Below are positions 18,011-27,868 of a stretch of DNA of 64,000 nucleotides, piece after piece. This DNA is from an uncultured Clostridia bacterium (GTDB lineage Bacteria; Bacillota; Clostridia; TANB77; CAG-508). The position numbers were made by a program, and so were the translations under genes. The stretch's first letter is position 1, and each line of letters begins with the position of its first letter. The stretch spans positions 1 to 64,000 of the forward strand of contig CAKOTF010000001.1 in assembly GCA_934120045.1 (NCBI GenBank), read 5' to 3'. The notes under the pieces were generated by a model, which saw only the letters and a program-made list of their open reading frames with translations, was not told the origin of the DNA and made no database searches.

Positions 18011-19752
18011 AAAAGTATGTTTTTACATATTTTTATTTTTTTGTTTAACTTTAAATATCATACTTGATTTTAATATTTCCAATTACTTTAAAATTTTAGA
18101 ATTATGTTTTGGTATAACACTATCACTATCAACAAATTTATATATAAGAATTTGCATAATAATTGCCATTATAACAGTTTTTATTATATTAAATGTAATA
18201 TTAGTTTGTTTAAAAATTACTCCTTCTAAAATTGAAATTAAGCCCAAAGAAAATGATTCAACACATGGTACTGCAACCTGGATGCAAGAAAATGAAATGA
18301 AAAATATCTTAGGATTTAATGATACACCTGGATTAATTCTAGGGACATATAATGAAAAAATTATCAAATTACCATTTGAAAGCTTTTTTAATAAAAATAT
18401 TAGTGTATTTGGTAGTTCTGGAAGTATGAAAACAACTTCATTTTTACTGCCTAATTTACTAGAACTATCCAAATTCAACAAATCTATAATTGTTACTGAC
18501 CCAAAAGCAGAAATATATAGGATAACATCTACTTATTTTAGGAAAAAAAATTATATTGTAAAAGTATTTAATTTAAAAGATACTAAACATTCTGACAGAT
18601 GGAATCCCCTTCGGAGAAAATGAAACAATTTCAGACGTTCAAACCTCTAGTGATGTTATAATAAGTAATACTCAAAAACATCATAAAAGTGGCGAAGAAT
18701 TTTGGAATCGTGCTGAAGAAAACCTTTTAAAAGCATTTGAATTCTATTTTTTAGAAACCTTATTAGATAAAAATAATCTAACCAATATTTATAAAAAGGT
18801 TGCAAATGGAGATGTTAAAGAAATTGATAATATGTTTAAAAAACTCTCTCCAGAAAGCCCTGCTCGTATGTCATATAATATCTTTGCAAGTGGATCCGAT
18901 ACAATAAAAGCAAGTGTTTTAACAGGTCTTGGAACTAGACTACAATCATTTCAAAATGAAGATTTGCAAAACCTCACTTCTGATAGTGATATTGACTTAA
19001 CATTACCGGCACAAAAGCCATGTATATATTATGTTGTAACAAGTGATGTTGATTCAAGTAATGATTTCTTAGTTTCTCTATTTTTTACATTTCTATTTAT
19101 AAAATTAGTTAGATACGCAGACTCCACAAGTACTGGAAAATGTGATGTCGATGTTTTCTGTTTCCTAGATGAGTTTTGCAATATTGGTACAATACCAGAT
19201 TTCAATAAGAAAATAAGTACTGTAAGAAGTAGGCAAATTGCTTTGATTCCTATTATGCAAAATATCGGTCAACTTGAAAATCGTTATCCTAATAATTTAT
19301 GGCAAGAAATAATTGGAAATACAGATACAAGGTTAAATTTTGGCACAACAGACACTTTAACAGCCGATTATTTTTGCAATATGTTGGGGATTTCTACTAT
19401 AGAAAATGAAAGCATAAAAAAATCAAATTCTCTTGAGGGTGAACTTGAAGAATTTGGTCAAAAAACTATATCAACTACAAAAAGAAATTTATTAAATAGT
19501 GATGAAATTATGCGACTTTCATCTAACAAACTTTTCGGAATTTTAAGAGGAAATAAACCATTTTTATTAAACAAGATGTTTTATAAAACACATCCATTAG
19601 CTTCAGAATTAGAAGAATGCTCAATATATGATTATAAACCAAATTGGACTAAAAATATAATACCTAATACTATAACTATAAAACAAAATAAAAAAAATGA
19701 GCCCAAAGTAGAAAAAGTAAAAAAACAAAACATTAATTGGGATAATTTTTAA
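18003..19752 (+). CDS. VirD4/TraG coupling protein, CGG +1 shift site
   Basis: The ATPase that brings DNA to the secretion channel. Two N-terminal membrane helices are followed by Walker A GSSGSMKTTS near residue 140 (Met in place of the usual Gly) and by VTDPKAEIYR. Walker B is VFCFLDEFCNIG near 19160. The later RQIALIPIMQNIGQLE segment is typical of TraG. The frame breaks at 18612 in CCC CTT C GGA GAA. Removing the C gives WNPLGENE and a continuous 582-residue protein. Overlaps the preceding gene by 8 bp. Confidence 0.88.
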
Positions 19753-19766
19753 TTGGAGGTGATTTC

Positions 19767-20561
19767 ATGAAAGAAGTTTCTATTAGAAATTTATTAAGAA
19801 GCAAAGAAGAAAAAAGAATTTTAACCAGTAAAATTAGTGGCATTGAAGATGAATATTATAAATATAAAAATATGTATATTCCTTGTGCAATAATTTGGTA
19901 TAATGATATAAAAATTCTAATTCCAAGTACACACTTAGGTATTATAAATTTCAACAAATCTATGATAAGAGGAATGCTTGGAGCAGAAATTGATTTTATC
20001 ATTATAGATATTGATTTAACCTCCAATATAGCAATAGCAAGTAGAAAATTAGCTATGGAATTACGTTCAAAATTAGAACTATCAAAATTAAAGAAAAATG
20101 ATGTTGTAATGGTTCGTGTTCTAGCTGTAGGAATTAAACATATTTTAGTAGAACTATTTGGAAAAGAAGTTATTATTAAAGCTGCTAATCTAAAACATAC
20201 ATATATATTAAACTGCAAAGATTTATATTCTCCTGGAGATAAGATCAAAGTTAGAATAAAAAATATTGATATTCAAAACAATATCTTTGAATTAAGTGCA
20301 AAAGATTTTACATTAAATCCTTTCAATGAAATTCGAAAATATATTACAGAAAATGGTGAATATACTGGTAAAGTTATTGCTTTTTCAAAAACACATAGTG
20401 GAATCATTGTTCAACTTGATAATGTATCTGTTACTTGTTTAACTCGTGTTCCTCCAAGATTTAATGATTACCCTCATCTTTTGAGTAATGTATTAATAAA
20501 AATTACAGAAATTAAGGAAAATCAAAAACAAATTTATGGATATTTAATAAGAATTATTTAA
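19767..20561 (+). CDS. S1-domain RNA-binding protein
   Basis: The 264-residue protein contains S1-type OB folds: residues 95-180 (KLKKNDVVMVRVLAVG... PGDKIKVRIKNIDIQNNIFELSAKD) and 190-260 (NGEYTGKVIAFSKTHSGIIVQLD). The N-terminal part may be a third, weaker one. S1 domains bind single-stranded RNA and occur in ribosomal protein S1. Located after VirD4 and probably cotranscribed. A role in translating or controlling element mRNAs is inference. Confidence 0.75.
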   Translation: MKEVSIRNLLRSKEEKRILTSKISGIEDEYYKYKNMYIPCAIIWYNDIKILIPSTHLGIINFNKSMIRGMLGAEIDFIIIDIDLTSNIAIASRKLAMELRSKLELSKLKKNDVVMVRVLAVGIKHILVELFGKEVIIKAANLKHTYILNCKDLYSPGDKIKVRIKNIDIQNNIFELSAKDFTLNPFNEIRKYITENGEYTGKVIAFSKTHSGIIVQLDNVSVTCLTRVPPRFNDYPHLLSNVLIKITEIKENQKQIYGYLIRII

Positions 20562-20607
20562 AAGACTATATTTTTTCCAATAATAATAAAAATTTTAGGA
20601 GGTCAAT

Positions 20608-21090
20608 ATGATGAATCAAGAAAAAATAGAAATAATAAATTTTTTGCAAGACTTCGGTTGTGCTAAATTAGAACAATTACAAATTCTATTTAATAGCCCA
20701 AAAGATAATTTTAAAAGTATTCTTCCAGGAAACATTATAAGTAAAAAAGAAAATATATTTATTCATAATACAAAAAAAATTGATAACAATATGCTTATTG
20801 CTTTAGATATTCTTTGCAAATATAAAGGTAGATTTAAACAATTTTATAAAGGCTTTTATCCTATTTATGTAACTTTTTTAAGTAATGATAATTTACTTTA
20901 TCATATTATTGTAGCTGATAATGAAAATAAAAAAGGAATTGTAAAATTAATTAATTCTCATTCCTTTACTCTCCCTAATGCAGATAAATTGATTCTTGCA
21001 TTTCCTGATAATAGTGAGTTTGAAAATATAAAATGTAATATTCCTTTTTTATATTGTATTAATTCAAACTTGAATATTATTAATAACTAA
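20608..21090 (+). CDS. DUF5697-like element protein
   Basis: The 160-residue protein has an N-terminal winged-helix-like part (EIINFLQDFGCAKLEQLQILF) and a central strand-rich domain. It resembles DUF5697 proteins that follow S1-like genes in clostridial conjugative elements. Strong AGGAGG ribosome site. Function unknown. Confidence 0.55.
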   Translation: MMNQEKIEIINFLQDFGCAKLEQLQILFNSPKDNFKSILPGNIISKKENIFIHNTKKIDNNMLIALDILCKYKGRFKQFYKGFYPIYVTFLSNDNLLYHIIVADNENKKGIVKLINSHSFTLPNADKLILAFPDNSEFENIKCNIPFLYCINSNLNIINN

Positions 21091-21125
21091 TATTTATTTT
21101 TTTATCTTGTTTTAAAATTTGTAGA

Positions 21126-21170
21126 AAAAAGAAGTGGAACTTGTATTATAATGTGCCCACTTCTTTTTTT
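21126..21170 (+). terminator. Terminator of the plus-strand transfer operon
   Basis: GAAGTGG and CCACTTC, extended by A and T runs, form a stem followed by seven T. It lies between the convergent transfer operon and ABC permease gene and could serve both. Confidence 0.75.
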
Positions 21171-21185
21171 GATACTTTTCAAATT

Positions 21186-22628
21186 TCATATATTCTTTAT
21201 ATCTTTTCTACTAAAAATGAAAAATGATATTCCACATATACAAATAATATTAATTAAACATATACATAAAGAAAATCCTTTATTTAAAAAACTTACTTCT
21301 GCAATATTTCCAAACATATATTTTGAAAAATCCCAATTAACAATAAACAGATATTTAACAAATTCTAGGTTTTCATTTAAATTTATTAAATTTTTTGACA
21401 AATATATCAATACACTTAATATTATTGGTATAGATGAATTCAAAAGCATAATGCTTAACATAAATGTAACACAAGAAATTATAATATACATTGGCATTTT
21501 AGAAATCATAAGAATAACAATATATTGTATTACATTTATCGTTTCAACATTACAATTATTAAAATTATACTCAATAATTGGAACCATATAATCAGAAAAA
21601 TTATACACTATACCTCCAACAATAAATTGAACAACAAAAATAATAAAAATTATAATACATATCATTATAATACATGTAATTAATTTTCCAAGTAAAATCT
21701 TCCATCTTTTATATGGTTTAATCAAAAGTAATTTTATTGTTCCTTTAGTAAATTCATCACTCACAATTGTACCAGATATTACAATTATTGAAAAAACAAT
21801 TAAAGCTTCATAATAAATTAGAGAATTCATTAGCATATCCCTTGAATTATCAGCATTTAAAATTTTAACATTTTTATTAATCTTATATTCTAATTCTTTT
21901 ATACTTTTTAATGCTTTATTATATTGCAATTTATCCTTATAACTATTTTCGGTATAATTACTATATTCCTTTTCAAAAATTTTAGATTCATCTTTATATT
22001 GTCTTAATAACTTATCTCTACTATTATTTTCAAAGCTTATATCCTTTTCTAATCTAATTTTTAAAAATTTTATTTCAAACTCATTTTGTTTTATTTTTTC
22101 ATCTATCTGAGAAGTTTGTTCTTGTTCTTTTTCCTTTTGTTTATTCAATTCACTTATATTATTTTGATATCTTTTTATTTCGTCTTGTGCAAATTGTTTC
22201 CAATTATCATTTTTCATTGGCTTAATTATTTCTGCGTACTTATTCTTATATTCTTCTAATTTTTCATCATTCTTTTCCTCAGTACAGAAATTAATATTAT
22301 ATAATATATCTCTCAAGTCACTCATTTTCATGATTATTGCTTGATACTGCCATGATCCAACAGAATATTCCAATTGTAATTTAACTAAATCCAATTCTGT
22401 CTTGATTTCAATTTTTTTATCAGCTTCATTATTCTCATTTAATTGTTTTGTTAGCTTTTCTTCTTGTTGATGTAAAGCTTCTTCAGAATGATCAATTTCA
22501 ATTCCATCGTAAATACTAATACCTATTCTAGTATTAATTATAATTATACAAATTATTATAATTAATAAAATATGTATTGTTTTTTTATGTAATAATTTTC
22601 TAAATTCATTCTTTAATATTTTTTTCAA
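21186..22628 (-). CDS. ABC-2 type permease with a large extracytoplasmic loop
   Basis: The 480-residue protein has one N-terminal helix and a roughly 220-residue charged, coiled-coil loop. Five to six C-terminal helices follow, with SGTIVSDEFTKGTIKLLLIKPYKRW, the usual ABC-2 permease motif. It overlaps the ATPase gene by 23 bp. Such pairs in Firmicutes export or resist lantibiotics and other membrane peptides. No frame breaks. Confidence 0.8.
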   Translation of the reverse strand: MKKILKNEFRKLLHKKTIHILLIIIICIIIINTRIGISIYDGIEIDHSEEALHQQEEKLTKQLNENNEADKKIEIKTELDLVKLQLEYSVGSWQYQAIIMKMSDLRDILYNINFCTEEKNDEKLEEYKNKYAEIIKPMKNDNWKQFAQDEIKRYQNNISELNKQKEKEQEQTSQIDEKIKQNEFEIKFLKIRLEKDISFENNSRDKLLRQYKDESKIFEKEYSNYTENSYKDKLQYNKALKSIKELEYKINKNVKILNADNSRDMLMNSLIYYEALIVFSIIVISGTIVSDEFTKGTIKLLLIKPYKRWKILLGKLITCIIMICIIIFIIFVVQFIVGGIVYNFSDYMVPIIEYNFNNCNVETINVIQYIVILMISKMPMYIIISCVTFMLSIMLLNSSIPIILSVLIYLSKNLINLNENLEFVKYLFIVNWDFSKYMFGNIAEVSFLNKGFSLCICLINIICICGISFFIFSRKDIKNI

Positions 22629-23532
22629 CCTTTTCCCCTCCTATTTCTTTTAAAAATGCTTCTTCTAAACTTATATCTTTTTTCGTAATTGTATAAATTA
22701 AAACATCATTTTTTTCTAATTTTTTAACTATTTTAGGAACTTGCTCTTTACTTGTAAAAATTTTTATATGTTGCTTATCTATAATTTCTGACTTAGTACT
22801 TATTAGCTTTCGAACTTTATATGAATCCTCATTCTCTATAATATAACACTCTTCTAAATTTTGAGATTTAAGCTCTTTAATATCTTTTTCATCAATTATT
22901 TCTCCACTTTTTATAATACAAACTTTATCACATATGTTTTCAACTTCAGAAAGATTATGACTAGAAATTAGTATTCCAATGTTTTCCTCAAAAACTAATT
23001 TTTTTAATAAATTTCTTATTTCAATTATTCCTTCTGGATCTAACCCATTCGTTGGTTCATCTAATATTAACAATTGAGGCTCATGTAGTATTGCTTGAGC
23101 AATTCCTAATCTTTGACGCATTCCTAGTGAATATTTAGACACTTTATTCATTATACTATCCTTTAACCCTACTATTTTCACTACCTCATCTATTCTCTGA
23201 TTTGGTATATTTTTATAATATTCTTGTGCAATTTTTAAATTTTCATAACCAGTTAAATATGTATATACATCAGGATTTTCAATTATAGCTCCCACTCTAT
23301 ATATTGCTTTTTCAAAATCCTTTTTTACATCATATCCATTTATTTCTACCTTTCCTTTAGTAATTTTTTGTAATCCTAATATTAATTTTATCGTTGTCGT
23401 TTTACCAGCTCCATTAGGTCCAATAAACCCAACAATCTCACCCTTTTTCACTTCAAAAGATATTTTTTTCAAAATATACTTTTTTCCAATCTTTTTATAT
23501 ACATCTTGACATTTTAAAATAACCTCACTCAT
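22606..23532 (-). CDS. ABC transporter ATPase, BcrA type
   Basis: The 308-residue protein has Walker A GPNGAGKTT, signature SLGMRQRLGIA, Walker B LLILDEPTNGLD and the H-loop SSHNLSE, typical of drug and peptide exporters. It forms a transporter with the permease downstream. The overlap of the two genes suggests translational coupling. Confidence 0.92.
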   Translation of the reverse strand: MSEVILKCQDVYKKIGKKYILKKISFEVKKGEIVGFIGPNGAGKTTTIKLILGLQKITKGKVEINGYDVKKDFEKAIYRVGAIIENPDVYTYLTGYENLKIAQEYYKNIPNQRIDEVVKIVGLKDSIMNKVSKYSLGMRQRLGIAQAILHEPQLLILDEPTNGLDPEGIIEIRNLLKKLVFEENIGILISSHNLSEVENICDKVCIIKSGEIIDEKDIKELKSQNLEECYIIENEDSYKVRKLISTKSEIIDKQHIKIFTSKEQVPKIVKKLEKNDVLIYTITKKDISLEEAFLKEIGGEKVEKNIKE

Positions 23533-23565
23533 TTTTTCCCTCCCATATAATAGAGTAAACTATTA

Positions 23566-23604
23566 AAAAAAAGTTACAAATATAAAAAATTTTGTAACTT
23601 TTTT
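23566..23604. terminator. Long hairpin between divergent genes
   Basis: AAAAAGTTACAAA and TTTGTAACTTTTT form a perfect stem around an A-rich loop, upstream of the ABC operon. It could be a leader terminator of that operon or a bidirectional terminator. Confidence 0.5.
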
Positions 23605-23655
23605 TCTTTTAATTCCTCTATCATATGAACAAAAAAATAATGGGAGGACTTATTT

Positions 23656-24312
23656 TTGAAAATACTATTAATAACAAATAATCTAAATAATATGATAATT
23701 ATTTCAAACTATATAAACTTAAATATTGACATCTCTATCTCTGTGCTCTTAGCCCAAAATATTAATTCTGCTAATTTAATACTAAGTGAATATGATATTA
23801 ATTTAATCATCCTTGATGAAAATATTTTTAATTATGATTTCTATACTCAATATATTAAATTAATCCCTATTATACTTATAACAAATTCAACTCAGTTTCA
23901 AAATACTAATTGTAAATTTGAAACTTTTTCGACTAACTGCATCTCAAACCTTTCAACTATTATTAATAAACATATTACTATATTTAATAATATTTCTAAA
24001 TCTAGAAGATCTATACTTAATCAATTATTAAATATTGGATTTAACATAAAACATCGTGGTACAAAATATTTAGCTGAGTCTATTTTAATATTCAAATATT
24101 ATTGTCACACTACAAATATGAAGGACATTTATTCAATAATTGCTCAAAAATATAATACATCTGGCAATAATATAAAGTCAAATATCTCAAAAGCAATTAA
24201 TTATATGTATTATGAAACCGATTTTTCTCACTTATGTTCATATTTTTCTTTAACTGAAGATATTCGACCTACTGCTAAGCAAATTATTTTAAATATATCT
24301 GAAAAAGTCTAA
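23656..24312 (+). CDS. Spo0A-like response regulator
   Basis: The 218-residue protein starts at UUG after GGGAGG. Residues 1-100 form a degenerate receiver domain (YDINLIILDEN, IIPIILITN). Residues 110-218 match the Spo0A DNA-binding domain: LLNIGFNIKHRGTKYLAESI, IAQKYNTSGNNIKSNISKAI and a C-terminal RPTAKQIILNISEKV. Spo0A binds TGTCGAA boxes and controls sporulation. A copy inside a conjugative element may tie it to host stationary-phase signals. A partial box (TTTTGTCG) lies directly downstream at 24313. Confidence 0.8.
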   Translation: MKILLITNNLNNMIIISNYINLNIDISISVLLAQNINSANLILSEYDINLIILDENIFNYDFYTQYIKLIPIILITNSTQFQNTNCKFETFSTNCISNLSTIINKHITIFNNISKSRRSILNQLLNIGFNIKHRGTKYLAESILIFKYYCHTTNMKDIYSIIAQKYNTSGNNIKSNISKAINYMYYETDFSHLCSYFSLTEDIRPTAKQIILNISEKV

Positions 24313-24320
24313 TTTTGTCG
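24313..24320 (+). promoter_or_regulatory. Partial 0A-like box
   Basis: TTTTGTCG matches the first part of the Spo0A box but is followed by TT, not AA. It lies between the Spo0A-like gene and the promoter region of the secreted-protein cassette. Weak evidence. Confidence 0.2.
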
Positions 24321-24437
24321 TTTTTTCCACTTTCGTTAACTTTTATGAACTTTTTTGGAAATATATGGTATATTAAGTTTGTACTTTATGTTTAGGTATT
24401 GCTTATATAAGGAATATGTACTTTTTCCTTTTATGAG

Positions 24438-24451
24438 ACTATTGCAGAACC
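24438..24451. repeat. 14-bp inverted repeat, left arm of cassette 1
   Basis: ACTATTGCAGAACC is the exact reverse complement of 24989-25002. It lies in the 5' leader, ten bases before the AAGGAGG ribosome site of the secreted-protein gene. Confidence 0.85.
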
Positions 24452-24477
24452 ATATCATACTTTAAGGAGGATACCTT

Positions 24478-24948
24478 ATGTTCGCTATCAACAAGAAACG
24501 TATTGCTGGTTTGTGCATGGCTTTGGCATTCGTGTTTGCCTCTGCTATTCCTGCGTTCGCAGCAGAACCCAATCTTCAGAGTGAGATTCCGGCAGATAGT
24601 GTCGAAATCATTGATGAAACCAACTCTGAAGCTCAACCCTGTGGCACACTTTCTGGCTACCGCTCTATTGACCTTTCTGGTGAAGGCGATAAATCTTTCA
24701 TCGTTGACGTCAATGGTGTGTCCAGTGCCTGGGCTGGTTGCACTCTGAAAACGAGTGGTTTCTCTTCTGAGGCAACCCTTGATATCACCGTTAAATATGG
24801 TGATACGACGATGTGCCACAAAATTCTGGGACCCAACTCCGAAGCTCGTAACATTGCTATGTGGGGCGTAAGTTCTGGTGGTTATACTGTTGAAGTTACC
24901 ATCAACAACAATACCAACACTGGCAACCTTCAGATTTGGATCTACTAA
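24478..24948 (+). CDS. Small secreted protein in a repeat-framed cassette
   Basis: The 156-residue preprotein has a clear signal peptide (CMALAFVFASAIPAFAAE). The mature part of about 127 residues is rich in Gly, Ser and Thr, predicted all-beta, and ends QIWIY. Codon choice is far more GC-rich than in all neighbours, which suggests recent acquisition. The C-terminal half resembles the second cassette protein at 44591-45052 (AWAGCTLK versus SWTGITVK; NLQIWIY versus RVMVWSY). Function unknown. Confidence 0.8.
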   Translation: MFAINKKRIAGLCMALAFVFASAIPAFAAEPNLQSEIPADSVEIIDETNSEAQPCGTLSGYRSIDLSGEGDKSFIVDVNGVSSAWAGCTLKTSGFSSEATLDITVKYGDTTMCHKILGPNSEARNIAMWGVSSGGYTVEVTINNNTNTGNLQIWIY

Positions 24949-24988
24949 GGTTCTAACCCCTAACTTACTCGTAAGTAAATAATCTTTT

Positions 24989-25002
24989 GGTTCTGCAATA
25001 GT
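24989..25002. repeat. 14-bp inverted repeat, right arm of cassette 1
   Basis: GGTTCTGCAATAGT lies 40 bp after the stop codon and touches the first base of the terminator stem. Confidence 0.85.
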
Positions 25003-25035
25003 AAACGGAGATTCTTCTTGAATCTCCGTTTTTCA
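25003..25035 (+). terminator. Terminator of cassette 1
   Basis: AAACGGAGATTC, loop TTCTT, GAATCTCCGTTT plus further T. A perfect 12-bp stem directly next to the right inverted repeat. Confidence 0.9.
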
Positions 25036-25037
25036 TT

Positions 25038-25730
25038 TTATATTTCAATTATTTCTGCATTATAATCATTTTTCAAATTCTTTAATATTTTATCTTTATC
25101 TCTACCAATGTATGTATTATCATTCACATATAGTTTTTTATTTTCTATCTTGATATTTGAAATTACAATAGAACCTTCCCAACTTTTTCGAAAATTTTCC
25201 ATTTCTGTTTCATTATACCCTTTAATTATACATCTCGCATTAATACATATATTATTTTTGTCAAAAGTTAAAATAATATCATATTCGATGTTTCTTCCAT
25301 TATTATTGTTTATATATTTTGCATATACATTAGTACTATCATCACCTTTTTTTATATTTCCTGTATTAAAATTATACAAAATATACCTTCCGTTTTCATC
25401 TCGTACTAATCTATATGTATTAAATATATGTAAAATTGTAGCTGTCATACAAATACAAATTATAATTATAATTATTGTTTTCAAAAATATTCTTCTTTTT
25501 ATGTTTTTTATACATCTAATTTCTCTTTCAACACTTTTTTCATCAAACTCACTAATTTCATCATTATCAAATATATTCTTTTCATTTTTTATTCTATTAA
25601 AACTCTCTAAACATTTATCACAGTTTTCTAAATGATGTTTAATTTCATTTTTGGTTTTTTCACTAACTAATTCTTCTATGTATAAAGGCAACAAATCTTC
25701 TATTAAATTACACTTTTCTTTTTGCTCCAT
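25038..25730 (-). CDS. Anti-sigma factor with zinc-finger and membrane helix
   Basis: The first 50 residues have the anti-sigma zf-HC2 pattern (CNLIEDLLPLYIEELVSEKT, then HHLENCDKC). One membrane helix (TIIIIIICICMTATIL) at about residue 85-105 and an outer domain follow. It overlaps the ECF sigma gene by 23 bp and should hold that factor at the membrane. Confidence 0.85.
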   Translation of the reverse strand: MEQKEKCNLIEDLLPLYIEELVSEKTKNEIKHHLENCDKCLESFNRIKNEKNIFDNDEISEFDEKSVEREIRCIKNIKRRIFLKTIIIIIICICMTATILHIFNTYRLVRDENGRYILYNFNTGNIKKGDDSTNVYAKYINNNNGRNIEYDIILTFDKNNICINARCIIKGYNETEMENFRKSWEGSIVISNIKIENKKLYVNDNTYIGRDKDKILKNLKNDYNAEIIEI

Positions 25731-26214
25731 TAGTATTTCCTCCTTTCAAAAAATCTTCTAATTTATTTTTTCCTCTATGATAAACAACCTTACACCAAGT
25801 TTCATTTTTTCCTATAATTTCTGATATTTCTTTAAACGAAAATCCAAGAAGCCTTAAATACATCAAATCTCTTGTTTTTTCATCAAGATTCTGTAATTGT
25901 CTATATAATTCTATTCTTTCCTCTTTTTCTAAAAATCTTTCATCTATCGATAGCTCTTGTACTTCATTTTCATTTAATTCTTCTAACTTAAATTTTTTTA
26001 TTTCTTTATATTTTCTATAATATAAATGTTTAGCAATTACGCATAGCCATGTACTTACTGCACATTCTCCTTTGAATTTATTAATTTCTTTAATTGCTAT
26101 ACAAAATGTTTCTTGAGTCAACTCTTCAGATAAATTAACATTATGTGTTAAATCAATTAGATATTTAAATACTATATTGTAATATTTGTTACATATATCT
26201 TCTATGTCATGCAT
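25708..26214 (-). CDS. ECF sigma factor
   Basis: Start at ATG 26214 with GGAGGAG; an upstream in-frame extension has no ribosome site. The 168-residue protein has region 2 (YYNIVFKYLIDL, ELTQETFCIAIKEINKF) and region 4 (TRDLMYLRLLGFSFKEISEIIGKNETWCKVVYHRGKN). It is translationally coupled to its anti-sigma factor, and likely controls accessory genes of the element. Confidence 0.9.
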   Translation of the reverse strand: MHDIEDICNKYYNIVFKYLIDLTHNVNLSEELTQETFCIAIKEINKFKGECAVSTWLCVIAKHLYYRKYKEIKKFKLEELNENEVQELSIDERFLEKEERIELYRQLQNLDEKTRDLMYLRLLGFSFKEISEIIGKNETWCKVVYHRGKNKLEDFLKGGNTNGAKRKV

Positions 26215-26236
26215 TTTCTCCTCCTCGCAAGAATTA

Positions 26237-27221
26237 CTAATTATATGAATATCCATATTTAGCCAGTATATTAAGAACATTCTTACTTGATTCAGAAATA
26301 TTTTCAATTTTATACGTACTTAAATCTATAAATCCAGTACTATTATAACTTAAAACATTATCTATTTTTTTTCTTGCTTTTATAAAAAATATTTCTTTGT
26401 ATGTATTATCATTATTCTCTTTATAATTCTCTTTTATATTACTTAAATTTCTAGTAAGTTCATTTAAATCTTCTGTTGAAATCGTTGCAATTTGATTTGT
26501 TATATATTTTACCACTATATCATTGCCGATCTCATCTATTATTTTTTCACTTTCATCGTTCTCATTTGGAATTTCATATTCATATACTTCCCCATATCCA
26601 TTTATACATTTTCCTTTTATTATATTTTTGGATTCAATATAACTTCCTAAAATAATAATCATCTTTTCTTCATTATAATCCACATGCGTAACAGCTACAG
26701 ATGGTAAATATGAATAATGTTCTTCTAAATCATACTTAACCTTAAGTTTTTCCTTTCCAAACTTTAAAATTTTACTCTCAATATCATCTGGAAACATATC
26801 TTTTATTGATTTTGGATATTGTTCTCCATCTTGAGGTATTTCGCAATTTATAATCTTATCATCTTTAAAAGTAAATTTGTATGGCATTGCACTTCCCTCA
26901 CTACTTCGAAGCAAATTATGTTTTACATAATATGATTCTTCTGATATAAACATATATACATATTTTTCACCATTTTTTTCTTTTATTCCAAATTTTTCAT
27001 AATTATAAAATACCTGAAAATCCTCTTTATCTCTATCTTTAGAGTTCTGATACATTCTTTCTTTTAAATAATCTATTGCAATATCATATAAGTAATCACT
27101 ATCCGTTATCCAATCTCCATACTTTTTAATATTTTTCTTTTCCTTAAAAATTCTATATCCGAACCAGTGCAATAACTAATATAGTAATTATTATAATTAA
27201 AATCTTTACTTTCTTTTTCAT
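26237..27221 (-). CDS. Membrane-anchored outer protein of the sigma operon, CGG +1 shift site
   Basis: A start at ATG 27221 (GGAGAAAAAGT upstream) encodes one membrane helix (KILIIIITILVIALV). The frame then breaks at 27161: GTT C GGA TAT. In the unshifted frame a stop follows two codons later. Removing the C continues as GYRIFKEKKNIKKYGDW for a 328-residue protein without a recognised domain. It is the one shifted gene that is neither transfer nor DNA-processing machinery. Confidence 0.7.
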
Positions 27222-27461
27222 ACTTTTTCTCCTATCTCAAACTTAATATTAATTTCTCACATATATTAGAGAAACAAAAATTAAAAAAGTTACATTTTTA
27301 TTTTATCATAACATTAATTAATTTTTCAAGCTACATAGCTAGTTTATAATAACTAAGATATATCTGTTTGCATAAAAAAATAAGTGAATGTAATAAATTT
27401 TCCTTATATTACATCTCCTTATTTCTTATTTATAAAATTCTCTAATTATATATAATTTCTT

Positions 27462-27737
27462 TTATTCCTTAAATGCTATCATATATTCATTAATTTCTAC
27501 TTTTCTTTTTACATTCTGATATTCAAATTCCGCATTTGTAAAATAAACTTTATACCCTTTATTCTCAAAATAATCTCTACTACTTTTTAATACATAATCA
27601 ATCTCTTTTTCTGTTAGATTATCTTTTACTTTTAACTCATAATATGAGTACCTTATATAACTGGTATTTTCTATTTCTTTACTTTCAATTAATTCATTCG
27701 TAAATTGTTTTAATTCTTTTTCCGTCATTTGTCTCAC
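27462..27737 (-). CDS. 91-residue protein, unknown
   Basis: Soluble, charged protein beginning MRQMTEKELKQF, with a predicted helix-strand-helix-strand order. No signal peptide and no family recognised. It stands alone, with AT-rich gaps on both sides, between the sigma operon and the DNA-processing operon. Confidence 0.5.
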   Translation of the reverse strand: MRQMTEKELKQFTNELIESKEIENTSYIRYSYYELKVKDNLTEKEIDYVLKSSRDYFENKGYKVYFTNAEFEYQNVKRKVEINEYMIAFKE

Positions 27738-27868
27738 TTCCTAAAATTTTTTATTGATTTTATCATATTTTTTATAAATTTGCATTATTTTTAATCAAAT
27801 TTAATATTAGCTTATCTTTTATTTTTTATTAAAACTTATTCTCATAATTTTTCTAATTTTCTTATTAT

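Noticed and set aside
7553..20660. Other CGG strings, such as TGC GGT, AAC GGA or TTC GGA, as shift sites
   Set aside because: In these the C is the third base of the preceding codon, or CG spans a codon as in GCG GAA; the frame is continuous through them.
24503..24854. Extra long frames in both directions across cassette 1
   Set aside because: They arise from the higher GC content of this gene; only the plus-strand frame has a ribosome site and signal peptide.
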